In this document: piece after piece, positions 33,501 through 46,080 of the stretch
Numbering within the stretch: position 1 is the stretch's first letter
How the letters are laid out: each line of letters opens with the position of its first letter
Origin: Dillenia suffruticosa
Lineage: Eukaryota; Streptophyta; Magnoliopsida; Dilleniales; Dilleniaceae
Assembly (NCBI GenBank): GCA_033439265.1
Contig: JAVTVX010000002.1
Coordinates: 1,622,001-1,686,000 of the forward strand
DNA length: 64,000 bases
Direction: 5' to 3'
Made by a program: the position numbers and the translations under genes
Notes under the pieces: model-generated
What the model was told of the DNA's origin: nothing
What the model saw: only the letters and a program-made list of their open reading frames with translations
The model's database searches: none

Positions 33501-34371
33501 ACACAATCTCAAATGTGGAATTTTCTTTCTGTCAAATAAGAAAGGAAGTTTCACAAAATTCGAACACACCACAAATACAGTCCATGTGGATTCAGGTGAG
33601 ACACTGAACTCAATTGCCTTACAAATTAACAATCCAAAAGATAGTTTTAAACCATTTCTATTGGAGCTTAAGCTGTTAAGTTTTATGCACCAATGTCTTC
33701 CACCATCTATCCAGTATCTTATACCAATTCACACAAGGAACACTAACAAATGCTGCCAATGAAAACGTTAGAACTTTTAGTTTAAGCCACTGTATTCCTA
33801 TTCAAGATATAGCAAAATGGAAAAGGGAACTTAGCCACATTCTAAATGCACCCCCACCACCCCCCAGCGGAAAGAAGGGATCTTGAAATGCGTAAAGGGA
33901 AGGGGTATCTAGATACTAATATGGGACATGGTCATTATAACATTAGGCATCTCCAAAAGTTAATTTTCTGGTTCCCGATATTCAAAAGCAGAGGTACATA
34001 TGAAGAATCTCAAAGCAAAAGCAAATGAACAAACAGTCGTAGTCAATTAGGCCCATAAAATTAGATTAATTACGTTGGATTATTATAGCAAATACAGGGC
34101 TTTCATCAATCATGAGGAAGAAAATACGTTTGACCGTAGCAATCCTTATGTTGTAAGCGGTTACTATGTAAATCATGAATAACAAAGAAATTACAAAATT
34201 AAACAAAAAGAAACCGAAGATAAATGCCAAGTATTTACTTACAGTGCTCAACCGATGTATCGACCGCTCAACAATCAAGGAAACAGCAACAAAGATCGTC
34301 AGAACCGAAGCAACAGACCACGTCGGCGTCAAAGCCAACGATCGCATTTCCCTGGAATCTTCCGACGCCAT
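25025..34371 (-). CDS. MLO: MLO-like seven-transmembrane protein (probably clade I)
   Basis: Fifteen exons on minus: 34371-34243, 33484-33427, 33257-33022, 32862-32746, 32071-32011, 31713-31619, 30894-30820, 29931-29846, 29520-29471, 28790-28750, 27867-27697, 27609-27574, 26019-25952, 25849-25789, 25414-25025. They total 1674 nt (557 residues), all in phase. Family marks in order: [120 protein letters not shown], then [20 protein letters not shown]. The calmodulin-binding helix follows ([13 protein letters not shown]), then a long Ser/Thr-rich cytosolic tail. MLO proteins are plasma-membrane proteins; clade V members condition powdery mildew susceptibility, and clade I (AtMLO4/11/14) acts in root touch and gravity responses. 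Clade I is inferred from the N-terminus. Intron 3 is GC-AG, intron 8 carries an Au SINE, and intron 12 carries a long A-rich repeat. Confidence 0.95.
26087..27364 (+). repeat. A-rich degenerate tandem repeat element in MLO intron 12
   Basis: About 1.28 kb of purine-rich DNA in the MLO intron between exons 12 and 13. The left edge has two 17-base copies of ctagtgatcaacccgca (26087-26120). The body repeats a motif (gatgaccatccRtggg, A-runs, ctatgtccaaaaaagacgaa, A-runs, acctgaatgg) at irregular spacing of about 150-230 bp (near 26344, 26494, 26727, 26884). The right edge has accccaactcccgcttt followed by tatatatatag. Strand asymmetry is extreme: the minus strand is pyrimidine-rich, which creates false Phe-rich reading frames. 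It is probably a non-autonomous element, but I could not assign a class. Confidence 0.7.
29597..29772 (-). mobile_element. Au-type SINE in MLO intron 8, 19-bp perfect target-site duplication
   Basis: Direct repeats taaagaaatcattgaaaag at 29578-29596 and 29773-29791 are identical. Between them the minus strand reads cttggtgcaacggtggagtt, gaccttgaggtcacaggttc, then cctctttgcaaaaatgcaag and ctgcgtacata. These are hallmarks of the widespread plant Au SINE (tRNA-like A and B boxes, CTCTTTGCAAA, CTGCGTACA). It is in the same orientation as MLO. The perfect duplication suggests a fairly recent insertion. Confidence 0.93.
30538..30590. repeat. (TA)n(CA)n(TA)n microsatellite in MLO intron
   Basis: A compound dinucleotide repeat of about 14 TA, 5 CA and 6 TA units within MLO intron 7 (between exons 8 and 7). 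Confidence 0.93.
32863..33021 (-). other. GC-AG intron in MLO
   Basis: Exon 3 ends tgcaaagag and the intron starts gcacgt; exon 4 starts ggttatgag after acceptor gtgtag. This join yields [16 protein letters not shown], the conserved MLO sequence. Using the GT four bases further in would put TGA in frame right after the junction. The GC donor is therefore supported by frame and family. Confidence 0.8.
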
Positions 34372-34862
34372 TTCTGTTCCACCAACCTTAACTAATCTTA
34401 CAATACTTCACACCAACACTAAGAACAGACCTCGATGTCTTTCCTAATACAACACCAGACTACATTTACGATAACAATCTTAAATAATCGAACAACATTA
34501 TTCACTCACAAACTTCTATAAATACAACAACAACAACAACAACAAAAGAAAACCACCGGAATCTTCACATAATCAAATAAAGAAACTCCTTTTAAGGGAA
34601 CAAGCTGTTCCCCATATCTAAGAATTTACAGCAAACGCCTTTCTAACTAATTCTCAGCTCAACAATCGTAAAATTTTATTTGGGATTTTCAGTTCACTTT
34701 CCTCCAAAGCACAGTTTTTATTGAGCTCAGAGATTCATCCGTCTTGTGCGCGAATATCTTTTTCAAGGTTCTCGAATTTTAGTTTCTAGAGGGAGAGAGA
34801 GAACTGTAATGGCGCTTAGCAAACAAAGTAGAGAGAGCGAGCGAGCGAGCGAGCGAGCGAGC

Positions 34863-34893
<31 letters not shown>

Positions 34894-37800
34894 ACTAGTC
34901 GGATCTTGAAAAATAAGATAATTATAGGGTTCTTTTGGTTTTTGTTTTGTTGCCAATATTAAGAAGAGGGGATGCACTGGAGTTACGTGGAAAGGTCCCT
35001 CCCTGGTCTGGGACTGCATTACGAGGTGACAGAAAGATTTTTTCCATTTTTCAAATTTTTTGGTGATGTTGGTCTGATGAATCTGGTAGATCCGCCCAAC
35101 CACTTATCTTTTTTTTTTTTTATTCCAAAAAAAAAAAAAGAATATTAAGAAAGATTTAAATTTTTATTTTTAATTAAAAGCTGCATGCATAATATATAAC
35201 CCCAACATTTTATACGTATAGAATCATTATTCGCATATTGATTTGAATGTTTTTTTAATATTAATGAAATTATATTTTGATCAATTTAATTTAAAATTTA
35301 TAATAATTTATTTTAAAAAATTATCTTTTTAATATAATTTTTTTTATATTCGAATAACAAACTAACTGATTCAATACCATATTTTAGCGAATGGATTTGA
35401 ACGTGATATGCTAATCGGGCAAATAGCCCGTGTGGGCGGTCGAGTGAAGACACACCATGTATGTCTCTTTCTTGGCTGATGCTACTTTTCAATCAATTAT
35501 CATGGGCCAGTTCTTATGGCGCCCAACCTTGGCTACGTCAAGAGAGTGACATTGAGAGAGATAATTTATATCTTTTAGTTAAATTTAAAATTTAAAATTT
35601 TAAAATAAAAGATATTATATTAAAAAATCATCTTTTAAATAAATAGAGTTTTTATAGATATTTAAATTAAATTAATAAAAATATGATTTTAAATATCAAA
35701 AATAAAAAAATAAAAAATTAAGAATTAAGAATCGAAAGAGATGCAGTCTCTCGTGGATTTGTACAGGCAAGAGACATGGGAAGGGCCACCTTAGCCATAG
35801 CCCAGAATTTGGCATTTTGCTTTTTGGTAGGTTGGCTCCATAGACCCCAAAGGGCTCTCTTGGTATTTAGGATTGCGTTATGGATTTCCATACCCCAAAA
35901 CTTTTAGTTCCTTGCTATGTGGATGCCAATATTATTTTAAAATATGTAAAATTTACAACTCGAAAATCAAATGTTTGATAATCTAAATGAAGGGAAGATT
36001 TGAACATTACTATTTCTAATTCATATGATAATAAACATATCAATCTTGATTTTTCCTTTTATTATTTATTACACCCGAAAAAAGTTAATTAATGTCTAAA
36101 TTTCATGATTTTTGATTAGTCATCGTCTTTATTATTTTATTTTTATTTATAATAAAAGAAATAATTTGACAATTAAGAGAGAATTGAATTTACAATTTTA
36201 AAACATTTATTTTCTTTACATATTATATATTTAGACATGGTAGAGTCACAAAACATTTATTTTCTTTACATATTATTTTCTCCGCTCCTCTTTTGTCCGT
36301 TATATGTAATAAATACAAAGTTCACGGGTCAGTTTTTTAAATTTTAGATTGCATTTATTACATTTCAGCTCTTGTAGTAAATGCGTGAAACAAAATTTGT
36401 TCACAAAATCACCCGTTTTTGTTTGGCCGCTCGTCACTTCACATGGAACCTTAAAAATTGCAGAGAGCAGATGCGGCGTTGGTGACAGCCCAGCAAGCTC
36501 CCCTTCCAGCTTACAGGGAAGGAGTACTCACTATTCAGTTCTGGCGAGCAAAACCTACACCCCACATTAAATCCCAAATTTCATTTGACCCCTCAAACCT
36601 CTTAAATTTCACTTTTACCCACTATGCACACTTTTCCCACCCCCCCTAAATCAGAAGTGTGGGAAATCTTATTTTAAATTTAATAAAATTTTTATTGTAA
36701 GTCGTAACTAAATCTTGATCAGATATAAATAATTTTGGATATCAAATTAATTTTAATTTTAATAAATAAAATAAACAATTTATGATAAATTATAAAATAA
36801 GTTATTATTATTATTTTAAAAAAAAAAAGATAATACCCATTACATCAATAATTTTCCAAATATTGTAATTAATGTTTTTAGAAAAAAATGTTGATGGACC
36901 CACGTGATTGACACTTGAGAAAGAATACAAATCCAAGAAAGCAGATTAGCATGGCCAAGAATCTTACGCTAGACCACGTCCCATGGTAAAGTTTGAAGGC
37001 GACCTGAGTCTTTCTCATATTAGTGGTTTCTTCTCCTTTTTACTAAAAAAGGTGCTCTGGCCAAACTTGGCCTGACCTAAGGGGACCCTAGTCCCTTCAC
37101 TATGCACATGGGTCCTCCATTATTAATTAAACCCACCATTATGAGAATTCAATTTAAGGCTTGATGGCAGGTAAAGCGCTCAACGAAATTGCGGTGGCCA
37201 AAAAGTCCAGACCCTGTGGGCCAGCATGTGTGGTTGTGGCGACGGTGTTTAATATTATAGAATCTAAGCTTAATTATTATATGCACATTTGTAAATCAAA
37301 CAAATGATAATCTAAGATAATAATACCAACCGAGGATTGATTTAGTAAAATGAAATATTATATTTATTAATTAAATTTTAAATTTAAAACTTAAAAATAA
37401 AAAAAAAATTATATTATGAAAGTTATCATTTAAAATAGAATTATTTAAATCGAATTAATTAAAATATATTTTTGAATATCAAAATAAAAAAAAAATAGAA
37501 GATAAGAGTAACTTTGACGTTTAATAAAAAACACGGCAACTTATACCAATACCCCAGTGAAGAGGGAGCCCCCAGAGCAGGACCCACAATTCCCCTACCA
37601 TTACGGAGCATGTCCCAAATTTGAATTGAAACTGTTCACCCATCCTCTTATGATATCTCTTGTCAGGCCACCAGCTGCACCTTTTACAGGGTTTCGATAA
37701 ATGCCTTCGTTAAATATTTAGCTCCCTTTTAGGGAACTGTCATCTAATCCATGCAGTAGTCTTCACACGATCCATTTGCTAAAAATTCAAGCCTTCTAAT

Positions 37801-37944
37801 TCCATGCAGTTACTCACGGCCAGGAGGACCACTTCCTAAGGTTACACTATTGAAGGTATATGATCATTCCCTGCCTTCTAAATAGACCAAGTATAGGCAA
37901 ATAGAGACCTTCAATTACCCATATCAGACTCGTCTATTTTGTCT
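34372..37944. other. Intergenic DNA upstream of MLO
   Basis: The right flank of MLO holds its 5' UTR and promoter (34372 to about 35000, reading leftward), including a compound microsatellite at 34831-34888. Beyond it are AT-rich stretches at 35590-35740, 36660-36830 and 37360-37510 that resemble one another in word content (repeated aatttaaa, aaataaaa and tattaa words). They may be diverged copies of one AT-rich element. No coding region was recognised. Confidence 0.5.
34831..34888. repeat. (GAGC)n(GA)n compound microsatellite in MLO leader/promoter
   Basis: About seven GAGC units pass directly into about twelve GA units, 460-520 bases upstream of the MLO start codon. On the MLO coding strand it is a CT-rich tract, as is common near plant transcription starts. 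Confidence 0.95.
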
Positions 37945-37952
37945 ACTAGGTG

Positions 37953-38404
37953 TAGACACGTAACCGGGCCGGGCCGGGCCCTGTCCGGTTCCAGGGCGGT
38001 TCCAGGAACCGCGGGCCGGGCTGGCTGCGGTTCCTAGGTCAGTCCGGGCCGGGCCGGGCCGGTTTCAAAATTTTTTTGCTTGAACCGGACCGGCCCGCTG
38101 AACAGAAACCGGCGGGCCGGTTCACACCGGGCCGGCCCGGTTTGGCCAAACAAGGGGGAAATTTTTACAAAAATTCAAAAAAAAAAAAAAGGGTCAAAAA
38201 GCAGTTGGAACCGGCCGGTTCCGGGCCGGTTCCATTTCCGGGCCGGTTCACGGTTCCAAAAACCCTTGAACCGGCCCGGCCGCTACAGTACCCCCCGGTT
38301 CGGTCCTGTTCGGGTTACTGTAGCACCGGGCCGGTTCACGGGCCGGCTTTTTCCGGGCCGGCCGGGCCGGTTTTTGGGCCCAAACCGGCCCGGGCTCTTC
38401 TCTA
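37953..38404. mobile_element. GC-rich hAT-type MITE, 452 bp, 8-bp target-site duplication
   Basis: The 8-base direct repeat actaggtg flanks the element exactly (37945-37952 and 38405-38412), which is the duplication length of hAT transposons. The ends begin tagacacgtaaccgggccgg on the left and, reverse-complemented, tagagaagagcccgggccgg on the right; 14 of 20 bases match. The interior is packed with ccggGCCgg-type subterminal words in both orientations around an A/T-rich centre, and there is no transposase. The Pro/Gly/Arg-rich ORFs here are read-through of these words. Confidence 0.8.
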
Positions 38405-38421
38405 ACTAGGTGAGTCTTGGG

Positions 38422-38995
38422 CTAAGCCTCCTTTGAATTACGAAAAAAATAAAAAAGAAAAACCCTCCAAGGTCTCTTTCTCCAAAAATATAATGCCAAA
38501 CTTCCTTCGACAAGATGCAGTCCCTCCGAAGATGTAGACCATCTTTGGCACCTCCGTCCACCTATCACAAGTATCTTTATGACACATCCTTCCCTTCTTC
38601 CTCTCCGCATTGGTTAGGACACTTTTGTGAGCCACCTTCCACCAGTTTCGAGGGAAAAAATCCAGGGGAGCTCGCTTGAGAAGCTCCCATAGCACATTGA
38701 TCATAGGCTTTTTCAAGATCCACCTTCATTGCCATAACTCCAATGTTGCATTTCTTGATCAGCATCATATACACTCTCACTTGGACTACAATCATATATC
38801 CTCTTGTTGACACACCTGAGAACAAAAATGTACTTAATTAAGGGCAATAAGTTTGCTAGGGCAATAAGTTTGCTCCTCAGGCGCTTGATTCTGCTTGATA
38901 GGATTTTGTCAAACTATCCTGAATTAAAATCCTCAACATAGTCTCTAGACTCCTCCCACTGATGTGTATAGGGTGGTATAAAGACTCCTATAGAG
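38422..38995 (-). mobile_element. Short LINE relic (RT plus zf-RVT fragments)
   Basis: Minus-strand fragments include MAMKVDLEKAYD, the start of the plant LINE reverse transcriptase core, and a downstream zf-RVT-like piece (VLTNAERKKGRMCHKDTC, then RWTEVPKMVY). The catalytic middle is missing and the frames are broken. The boundaries are approximate. It lies just beyond the MITE and downstream of NUG2. Confidence 0.65.
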
Positions 38996-39375
38996 AAAAT
39001 AGAGTAAACTGCCTTTCACCTCCTCCAACAACACTGATTTTAGGACCTCTTTTCTAACTCAGATTTACGAACCCCAACACTTCCAGGATATCAAGTTAGT
39101 CAAGAATGACAAGAACACTAAGAACGCATTATATTTATAATTCTGGTTCTTTCCCAGCTAAATGAGAAAAGAAACCTTGGCGGCCTCTTAATAAGCTTAA
39201 GGAAAATATATTAACCTCAGATAAAAGGAAAATTTTTATCCAAAACTTTTCGCATGAAGCTGCTAAAGATAAAAGAACAACTTAGCTAGTAAATAGATTA
39301 CAAAACTTGAATTGCCATGATTCTGCTTCCTTTATAATGAAAAGGCCTATATCAGCAACCTCATAAAGTAACTAC

Positions 39376-42300
39376 TCAATTCTCAGCAGCCGGCTGATCC
39401 TTGGATGCCTCTCCCTGCAGTTCATTTTCACCAACAGCCGGCTGACCTTCAGATGACTCAGCAGCTTCCTCATCTTCTGAGTCATTTCCAGTTGATTCAT
39501 TTTCACTGACAGCAGGCTGATCTTTAGATGCCTCTCCCCGCAATTCATCTTCACTGAAGAGATCTCTTTGAACTGGTACATTAAATAGCTGCTGTGATGA
39601 AATGACATTGCTAATTGCTTTCAATGCTGCCGATGCCTGAGCGCTGCTCACTGCTTCATCTGTCACAACACCAGGAACACTAGGTTCTTCTGATGGATTA
39701 TCTTCCAGCCATGGTGGTGGAACAAAGAAAGGTATTCTCCCCCTCTGCCAATCATGGAGGACCATCTTTGCAGCAGTCATTAGGTCAGGTTCACCACCCT
39801 GGACACATCATACAAAACATGTCACCACACATCAGAACTAGACCACCAGTTAAAAGCATCACACTCTGCTCATAGAAGAACTTTGAGAAAAGTAAACAGC
39901 ATCAACAATTTATAGGTCAAAGATCACGATCAAAGATGCATGGGAATTACCTTCAGAAGTTTGCCAGTCAGTCTGCATAACTGAAAAAGAAAATCATTTT
40001 CATCGTCCCTGAAAAAAAAGAAAAAAAAAAAGAAAAGAAAAGAAAGAAATAATCAAGCTCACGTTCTTCTATCCTATATTCATCAAACATTTGATGTAAT
40101 TCCTATCACCTATTGTGTAACATACCACTTTTCTATCTTATATGCTCTTTCCAAATGCTCCTTCTTCACACGTTTTAAAACCTCTCCAATGTGCTCGGCA
40201 GCATCTTGCAAGTTTGTTACACGTACCTACAAACATATCATACCAGATTTATTCACGAAGATAAACTATTGATACTAAGTTGAAGAACACTATAGATAGC
40301 CACCAAGAAGCTGCGGAATCCATAAGGCAAGCTGCAAACCACATGACTTAACATATTTGTGAAGAACAAAGTAATTACCAGGACAACCCTAGTTTACTGG
40401 AAATGACATTATAAACCTAAAGAACAACATTGTGCAGAGTGGCTGTAATGTATCAAGTATGCACGTGAACATCACATGAAGAATGCTGAACTAAGCAATC
40501 CAGGCCTTGGCCCAAGAATTGTATTGTAAAGGAAAAAAGGAAAGAGAGAAAATGCAGTTAATAATGTCCCCCAAATTGCCTTCAAAAGCAATTCATGATC
40601 ATGTTTCCACCAAATGCTACCTACCAAGACTATGTTTTACGGTCAATGCTGTCACATCAATAATACTACTTGTTAATAATTAATGCTGAAATTTCAAACA
40701 TCTTTAAGCATATTACTACAGATCAGATCCATTAGCTGAATTTAATATCTCCAACAAAAGGCAAAGGAAAGTAAGCACAATTTGCAATTACTTACAGGGA
40801 GCATGAAATTATATACAAGATCACAAATTCAGCGACTACAAAAACAAAAGACATTTTGAGGGAAAATTGTCTTTAATGATAGGGTTCCAAAATAAGATAT
40901 AGCAAACTCAAGTGTAACATCAACGATGAAGAGGGGTTCATCAATGAACCAGAAAATATAAGGCAGAAGATACATACCACTCCCTTCAGCACAATATCCG
41001 TCTCAGAGTCATTGTTTTGGTAGACAACACCAGGACAATCAATTAAGAAGATCCTCTTCGTCAGTGTTATGTACTGCCAGACTTTAGTCTCCCCTGGAAT
41101 GGGGGCAACCTTGCAAACCTTGTGAGATAAAAAAAATCATTTCGGCTGTATTGAACTAAAAACTAGCTTATAACGTCGACTATGTTATGAATACCTAAGA
41201 AAAGGAATAATATCGGGAAGAAAGTGCATGCCAACCATTGACAAAGGGAGCATGTCCGTCTGTTTTAATCAAAGTTTGCAAATTCAAAGGAAATAGCCAT
41301 AAGCAAACAAAATTAAGGAGATTACATTCTTTGTGCGCAGTGTGTTGATAACAGATGATTTTCCAACATTTGGATACCCAATGAATCCCACAGAGATGGC
41401 TTGCTTGTCACTTTTTAAGCGAGCAAATTGTCTTAACACTGATAATAGAGAACCCTGTACAAAAAGGTGAAATTAAATTAAATGTTATAATTAACAAATT
41501 GCACAACGGCAGAACCAGTAAAAAAAAATGAATTGTTAAATATATAAGACATAATTGGTTTGTAGGAAAACCTTTCTCCTTGCCAAGCATATAGGCATAC
41601 ATTTAGACAGCGAATGCCATACCTTGCCAAAAGACTTGTTGATGCTAGCATGAAACGCCAGGGTAGGGTATTCCCTTGATAACACCCGAAGCCAACCTTT
41701 TGTAGCCCATGCAGGAACCAAATCACACTGGAATTATTCAAGCACAATTAACAAGGAGGCATGGAAAAAAGGAGGGGAAGGCTGTTTATAACCATGCAAG
41801 AGTTCAAAAACACATCTATCACCAACCTTGTTCAACAGTAGAATCATGTTTTTATGCTTACAATTCTCTTTCAAATGCTTCTCCAAATGACGGCACCTTG
41901 TACCTTGTGGATCTCTAGCATCCAAAACCTGCGGTGGAGAAGGAGAGGCAAGAAATGAGTACATTGAAAGCAAAAAAATAAGTAAACTGGCCATGAATTC
42001 TCCAATCAACAGTAATCATCTATCAAAGTAAAGAGCTTTGCCCTTTGTAAATGAGAGGTAGGAAATTAAGAACTTCTAACCATTTCTCACTACACTGTAG
42101 GTAGAGCGCACACTTCCAAGCTATGGCCCTCTTCATTTTGAGAAATTCATTAGGTTATGACAGTATGCTTTCAAGGATATATGGTTATGATGAGGAGTGT
42201 ATCTCGTTATAGAGAGGGGACTATATTCTTTGGACCCTTTTAAATATTTAATTGGGTAACTGGTAGGGAGGAGGGCATACTAGTCTTAAGAGGAAGTGAA

Positions 42301-45083
42301 ACATTTTTGTCTACAGTTGGTGAGAATTCTGAAGGTCTAAACTCCTTCAAGCATTTTATACATGCATTTGATGTTTGTCAAATTTGAGTAGCAACTTGCT
42401 TGCTCATACCCAAAAAGGCTAGAAAAAGGAATGCCATGAACATGATAAAAGTTAGTTATCTTGGGCCCCATATCAACAACAAAAAGGCCTACAAACAACA
42501 TAACTGCATTTGCCGCTTGTTCCAATGGTCCCATCCTATCATAGGGTCAGGATGAACAAATGGACAGATCTGCCCAATTCCCAACCTAATAAGCCACCTA
42601 ATTCAACTACAGTTTAGTAAAATGCACCCCCAAAAAAAGAACTCTCATTTCTTATATGACAATGGAAATCTAAATATATTAGAGAAGGAGAGCATAACAA
42701 TATGGATACCATGTACAAGTTCGTTCCTCCCTATCCACGAGCCAACCCTTCCAACAGGGATCCAGGCAAAATTTCTTATCCAACCAATCCCTCCTTTCCT
42801 CCTCTCAATCAAATGCAAGCATTTCATTTGTGATGATTTGACAATAAAACGCAAAGGCCATGCCAAGGTACATTTCTGGGTGTTTGATAGCATTCATTCT
42901 CACCAATCATGGTCATTGTACACCAAAGAGAAGAAAACCAACTAGGCCTCTGTGCTGTTTGTTGGACTGCAACACTGCTAAACCAGCACTGGGGCAAAAA
43001 ATGGGTGAAGATTTTGTATATACCAGATCCCTTCCATCTCCATAACACAACAGGCAATGTCTCTCTGGCAACTACCATGACCGCATTACTAGATAATGGA
43101 ATCTTTGAAAATATATAACTTGATTTACTGTCTGAAGCCTAGACATCCCACCCAAACAGAAAGCGTGCTTTAAGTTCTTGCCTTCACCATGTGTTTTGCT
43201 TGTGTAAATTCTGCAGCTCACTGACTAATTATGCATAGATAGCTATTGCATTACAACATGACCCAAAAAATAACTCAGGAAAAAATTTTGTACTTGATAA
43301 TCCTGAAACTTCACATGCGCATTTGGTTGATTTCCTTTTATCATGCAAAATATCTCCTATAACACCATTGTTGAAAGTAATCTAAGTCATATGTATACGT
43401 CTTAAGAAATGTCTAAGAGCTAAAAAGAATACATTCCATCTCAAATTCTTGAAAATTAGGCTATAAGTGCCAGCAAAGACAGAATAGAATATAAAATAAA
43501 GGGCAGGACGGATGAAGGTGCAAAAAGGTAAGATGTAACTGACCTGGACAACAACATCGGAAGAGTCTATCACTTTGTAAAGCTCTCCCCATATACGTTT
43601 ACTTTGACCCTTCTCAAACATTGTATGCCTAACAAGATCTCTAAGTCCATCTTCTTCTCCACCCTCTATGTTTGTAATACCAGGATGCTTCTGCTCAAAA
43701 GCATCTAAAAAAATTGTGGAAATATCAAAAACCAACTGATTATGAAGAGTGAGAGATGCAAGCCTATATGAAGACTTTGATAGAAAAAGTCGGCCAGCAT
43801 ATTTCATGTAGCACAAGTAGGCTGATAAGAGGGAGAAAAAAAAAAAGGTGGAAGAAAGTCGGACAGCCTCACTTACCCTGAGAACCATCAGCTTTCTTAA
43901 CAAGAGACTCATAATCCATGGCCATTAGCTTTGGTCGTTTCCTCTTCGTCTTAGGTCCAAAAGCAGACTCAAAGGGCTCTGTATCTAGTAGATGGACCCT
44001 TGCTTGCTTCAAAGACAAATGGGAAAGCATTAGCAATTCAAGAGTGAAAGAGAAAAAAATGACATTTGGTCAACCTGGACTAGCATCCAATGGATGCCTA
44101 ATTTAAATAAAATCTCTACTCTTTGTAATCTACATGCAAGTGGAATCAAAATTCCAACCATAAATAACACAATGATTGTCCTGCATGACAAATCACATTT
44201 ATTATCTTTTCCATGACTACAGTTACTCCCGATAACCTTGACTGCATATCCCTAATGGGTTTCATATTAATTTGGTTTACACCAAAACTAAAAAAATAAT
44301 CTCAAGTGATGAAGAAGCAACTGGCAAATGATAGCTTAACAAAGACCAATGTAGTACACAATCAGATGAGGAGACGAAAGTATGGCCTATAAGTCTAATC
44401 ATTAACAAAGAAAATCAGAACAGCATGGATACATACTTTCTGGTGATCATTCAAAAGTGACATTGGCAGTTTCCTCTCCTTCAAAAGGACATTATAGTTA
44501 CTTGAAAGCCTATTCTGGAGCTCTTCACGAAAAAATTCAAGTTCCTTCTGATTTACAACGCGAGTATTTCCTACAAGATTATCACAAAAATAATAATTTC
44601 AATGCGTAAACTTTTGATGATGTTGCCACACATGGGCAGATCAATATTGAACTTCTTGAACATAATGACACTCTAAAACACGCGCGCGAAAAAAAAAAAA
44701 GAATTAACATGAAAAAGCAGATGAATTGTTCAGCTTATGTTAATCATAGCTCTCTCTCTCTCTCTCTCTGAACTAAAGTCCGGTCCAAATTTCAATAACA
44801 CCACCCTAAAGTACCAATTAACAAGTAAACAAGCAAGGGGATCGAAATTACCGAACCAGCGACGATCGGGTTGAATTCGAGTAGACGGCAGTTCTTTGGA
44901 CTGAAAATCGTGCTTCAAAATCTTTCCCTTGCTGTTTCGCTTCGGCTTATTGTTGTACATCTTCAGCCGCCGCACAGTGGCTGTGCTTCGGCTGTCGTTG
45001 CTTCCATCTCCACTTCGGTTCACGTCCAGCGAGTGCTTCGGTTTTCCCGAAATATTCACCTTTTTCTCCTTCTTCTTTGTCAT
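39376..45083 (-). CDS. NUG2: Nuclear/nucleolar GTPase 2 (60S ribosome biogenesis)
   Basis: Eleven exons on minus: 45083-44852, 44570-44437, 44006-43877, 43704-43544, 41928-41827, 41727-41623, 41454-41326, 41118-40978, 40226-40126, 40008-39951, 39798-39376. They total 1716 nt (571 residues), all in phase. A basic N-terminus ([10 protein letters not shown]) leads into the NGP1 N-terminal domain ([40 protein letters not shown]). The GTPase core is circularly permuted: G4 NKCDLVP at about 252-258, then G1 GYPNVGKSS at 314-322, then G3 DCPG at 358-361. A conserved block follows ([17 protein letters not shown]). The tail is acidic and contains two copies of GEASKDQPA. The family (yeast Nog2/Nug2) places a GTPase on pre-60S particles in the nucleus before export. 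Length and order fit the family's roughly 570-580 residues. It is divergently arranged with the LRR gene to its right. Confidence 0.96.
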
Positions 45084-45420
45084 CGCTGCTAAGCCAATAA
45101 TGAAATCTGTTGATTGAGTTCTTCAGGGATAGAGAGAAGTGATTGAAAAGAGTACAGAGAGAGAGAGAGAGAGATTACCTTCTTCTGCTAGTAGGTATTT
45201 CTAGGGTTTTGCAATCGGCGACGGCTAAGCAAGACGAAGGAGGATCGGGCAGAATTGCCCTCGGGTCGGTTATGTCCTTTCCGTGACAAGGGCTTTTTTG
45301 TCCGCTCAATTTTCCTTCCCATTTCGAGCTGAGTACGGAAAAAAAAACAACGTAAATAAAAAAAATATTTCAAATATAACCTATTCACTTCAAGTTTTCA
45401 AGATTTGGTTTTCATGCATC

Positions 45421-45422
<2 letters not shown>

Positions 45423-45475
<53 letters not shown>
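45423..45475. repeat. (GA)n microsatellite with adjoining G12 run
   Basis: About 26 uninterrupted GA units, then a G run at about 45475-45486 and more GA. It lies about 340 bases upstream of the NUG2 start codon. Likely highly length-variable and error-prone in assembly. Confidence 0.97.
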
Positions 45476-45485
<10 letters not shown>

Positions 45486-45864
45486 GAGAGAGAGAGGGAG
45501 TCTATAATTTTTAAATTCAACATATATTATACATATCGAGTTTTTAAAAATTAACATGTTTTATTTTAAATCATGTCAAATTTTAAAAATTTAATATGAA
45601 TGGATCATATTTAAAATATTTTTTCAATTTACTTTATTTTAAGAATTTTTTTTTGAGATTATTTTCGTGTAAAATTCTCTCATTTCTCATTTTCTCTTTT
45701 TAAATTTGACAAAATGTGACAACTCATCCGTACAGATAAAATATGGATTTCTAATGAAATTAACTTAAAATTCATGAACATTGAAGTTTTTAATGAAAAA
45801 TTTCAAATATCCTTTTGTTATTATATACGTATTTGATATTATACTTAATAATACTTTAGCTTTT

Positions 45865-46080
45865 ACTTAATTTTTTGTATTTCTATGCTGTGATATTACA
45901 CATATATAGACTTATTTTTTTTTAAAAAAAAAATTATTATTTTTTAAATCAACTGCTGACCCCTCTCAAAACATCAGGTTGGTTTACCTAACTTTTTTGT
46001 ACTTCTATCCATAGTATGATATTACACATATATAAACTTATTTTTTTAAATATAAATTATTACTTTTTAAATTAACAACT
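45865..46080. repeat. Diverged tandem duplication, 121-bp period
   Basis: Copy 1 starts at 45865 (acttaattttttgtatttct) and copy 2 at 45986 (acctaacttttttgtacttc). Both continue with tgatattacacatatata, then actta, a T run, attatt and ttttaaat. Copy 2 is truncated. Confidence 0.7.

Noticed and set aside
36349-36649. Short plus-strand frames in intergenic DNA near MLO
   Set aside because: There is no similarity, no splice structure, and a C-rich tail composition.
38076-38409. Two overlapping 109-residue Pro/Arg/Gly-rich frames
   Set aside because: They are read-through of the CCGGGCC words of the hAT-type MITE.
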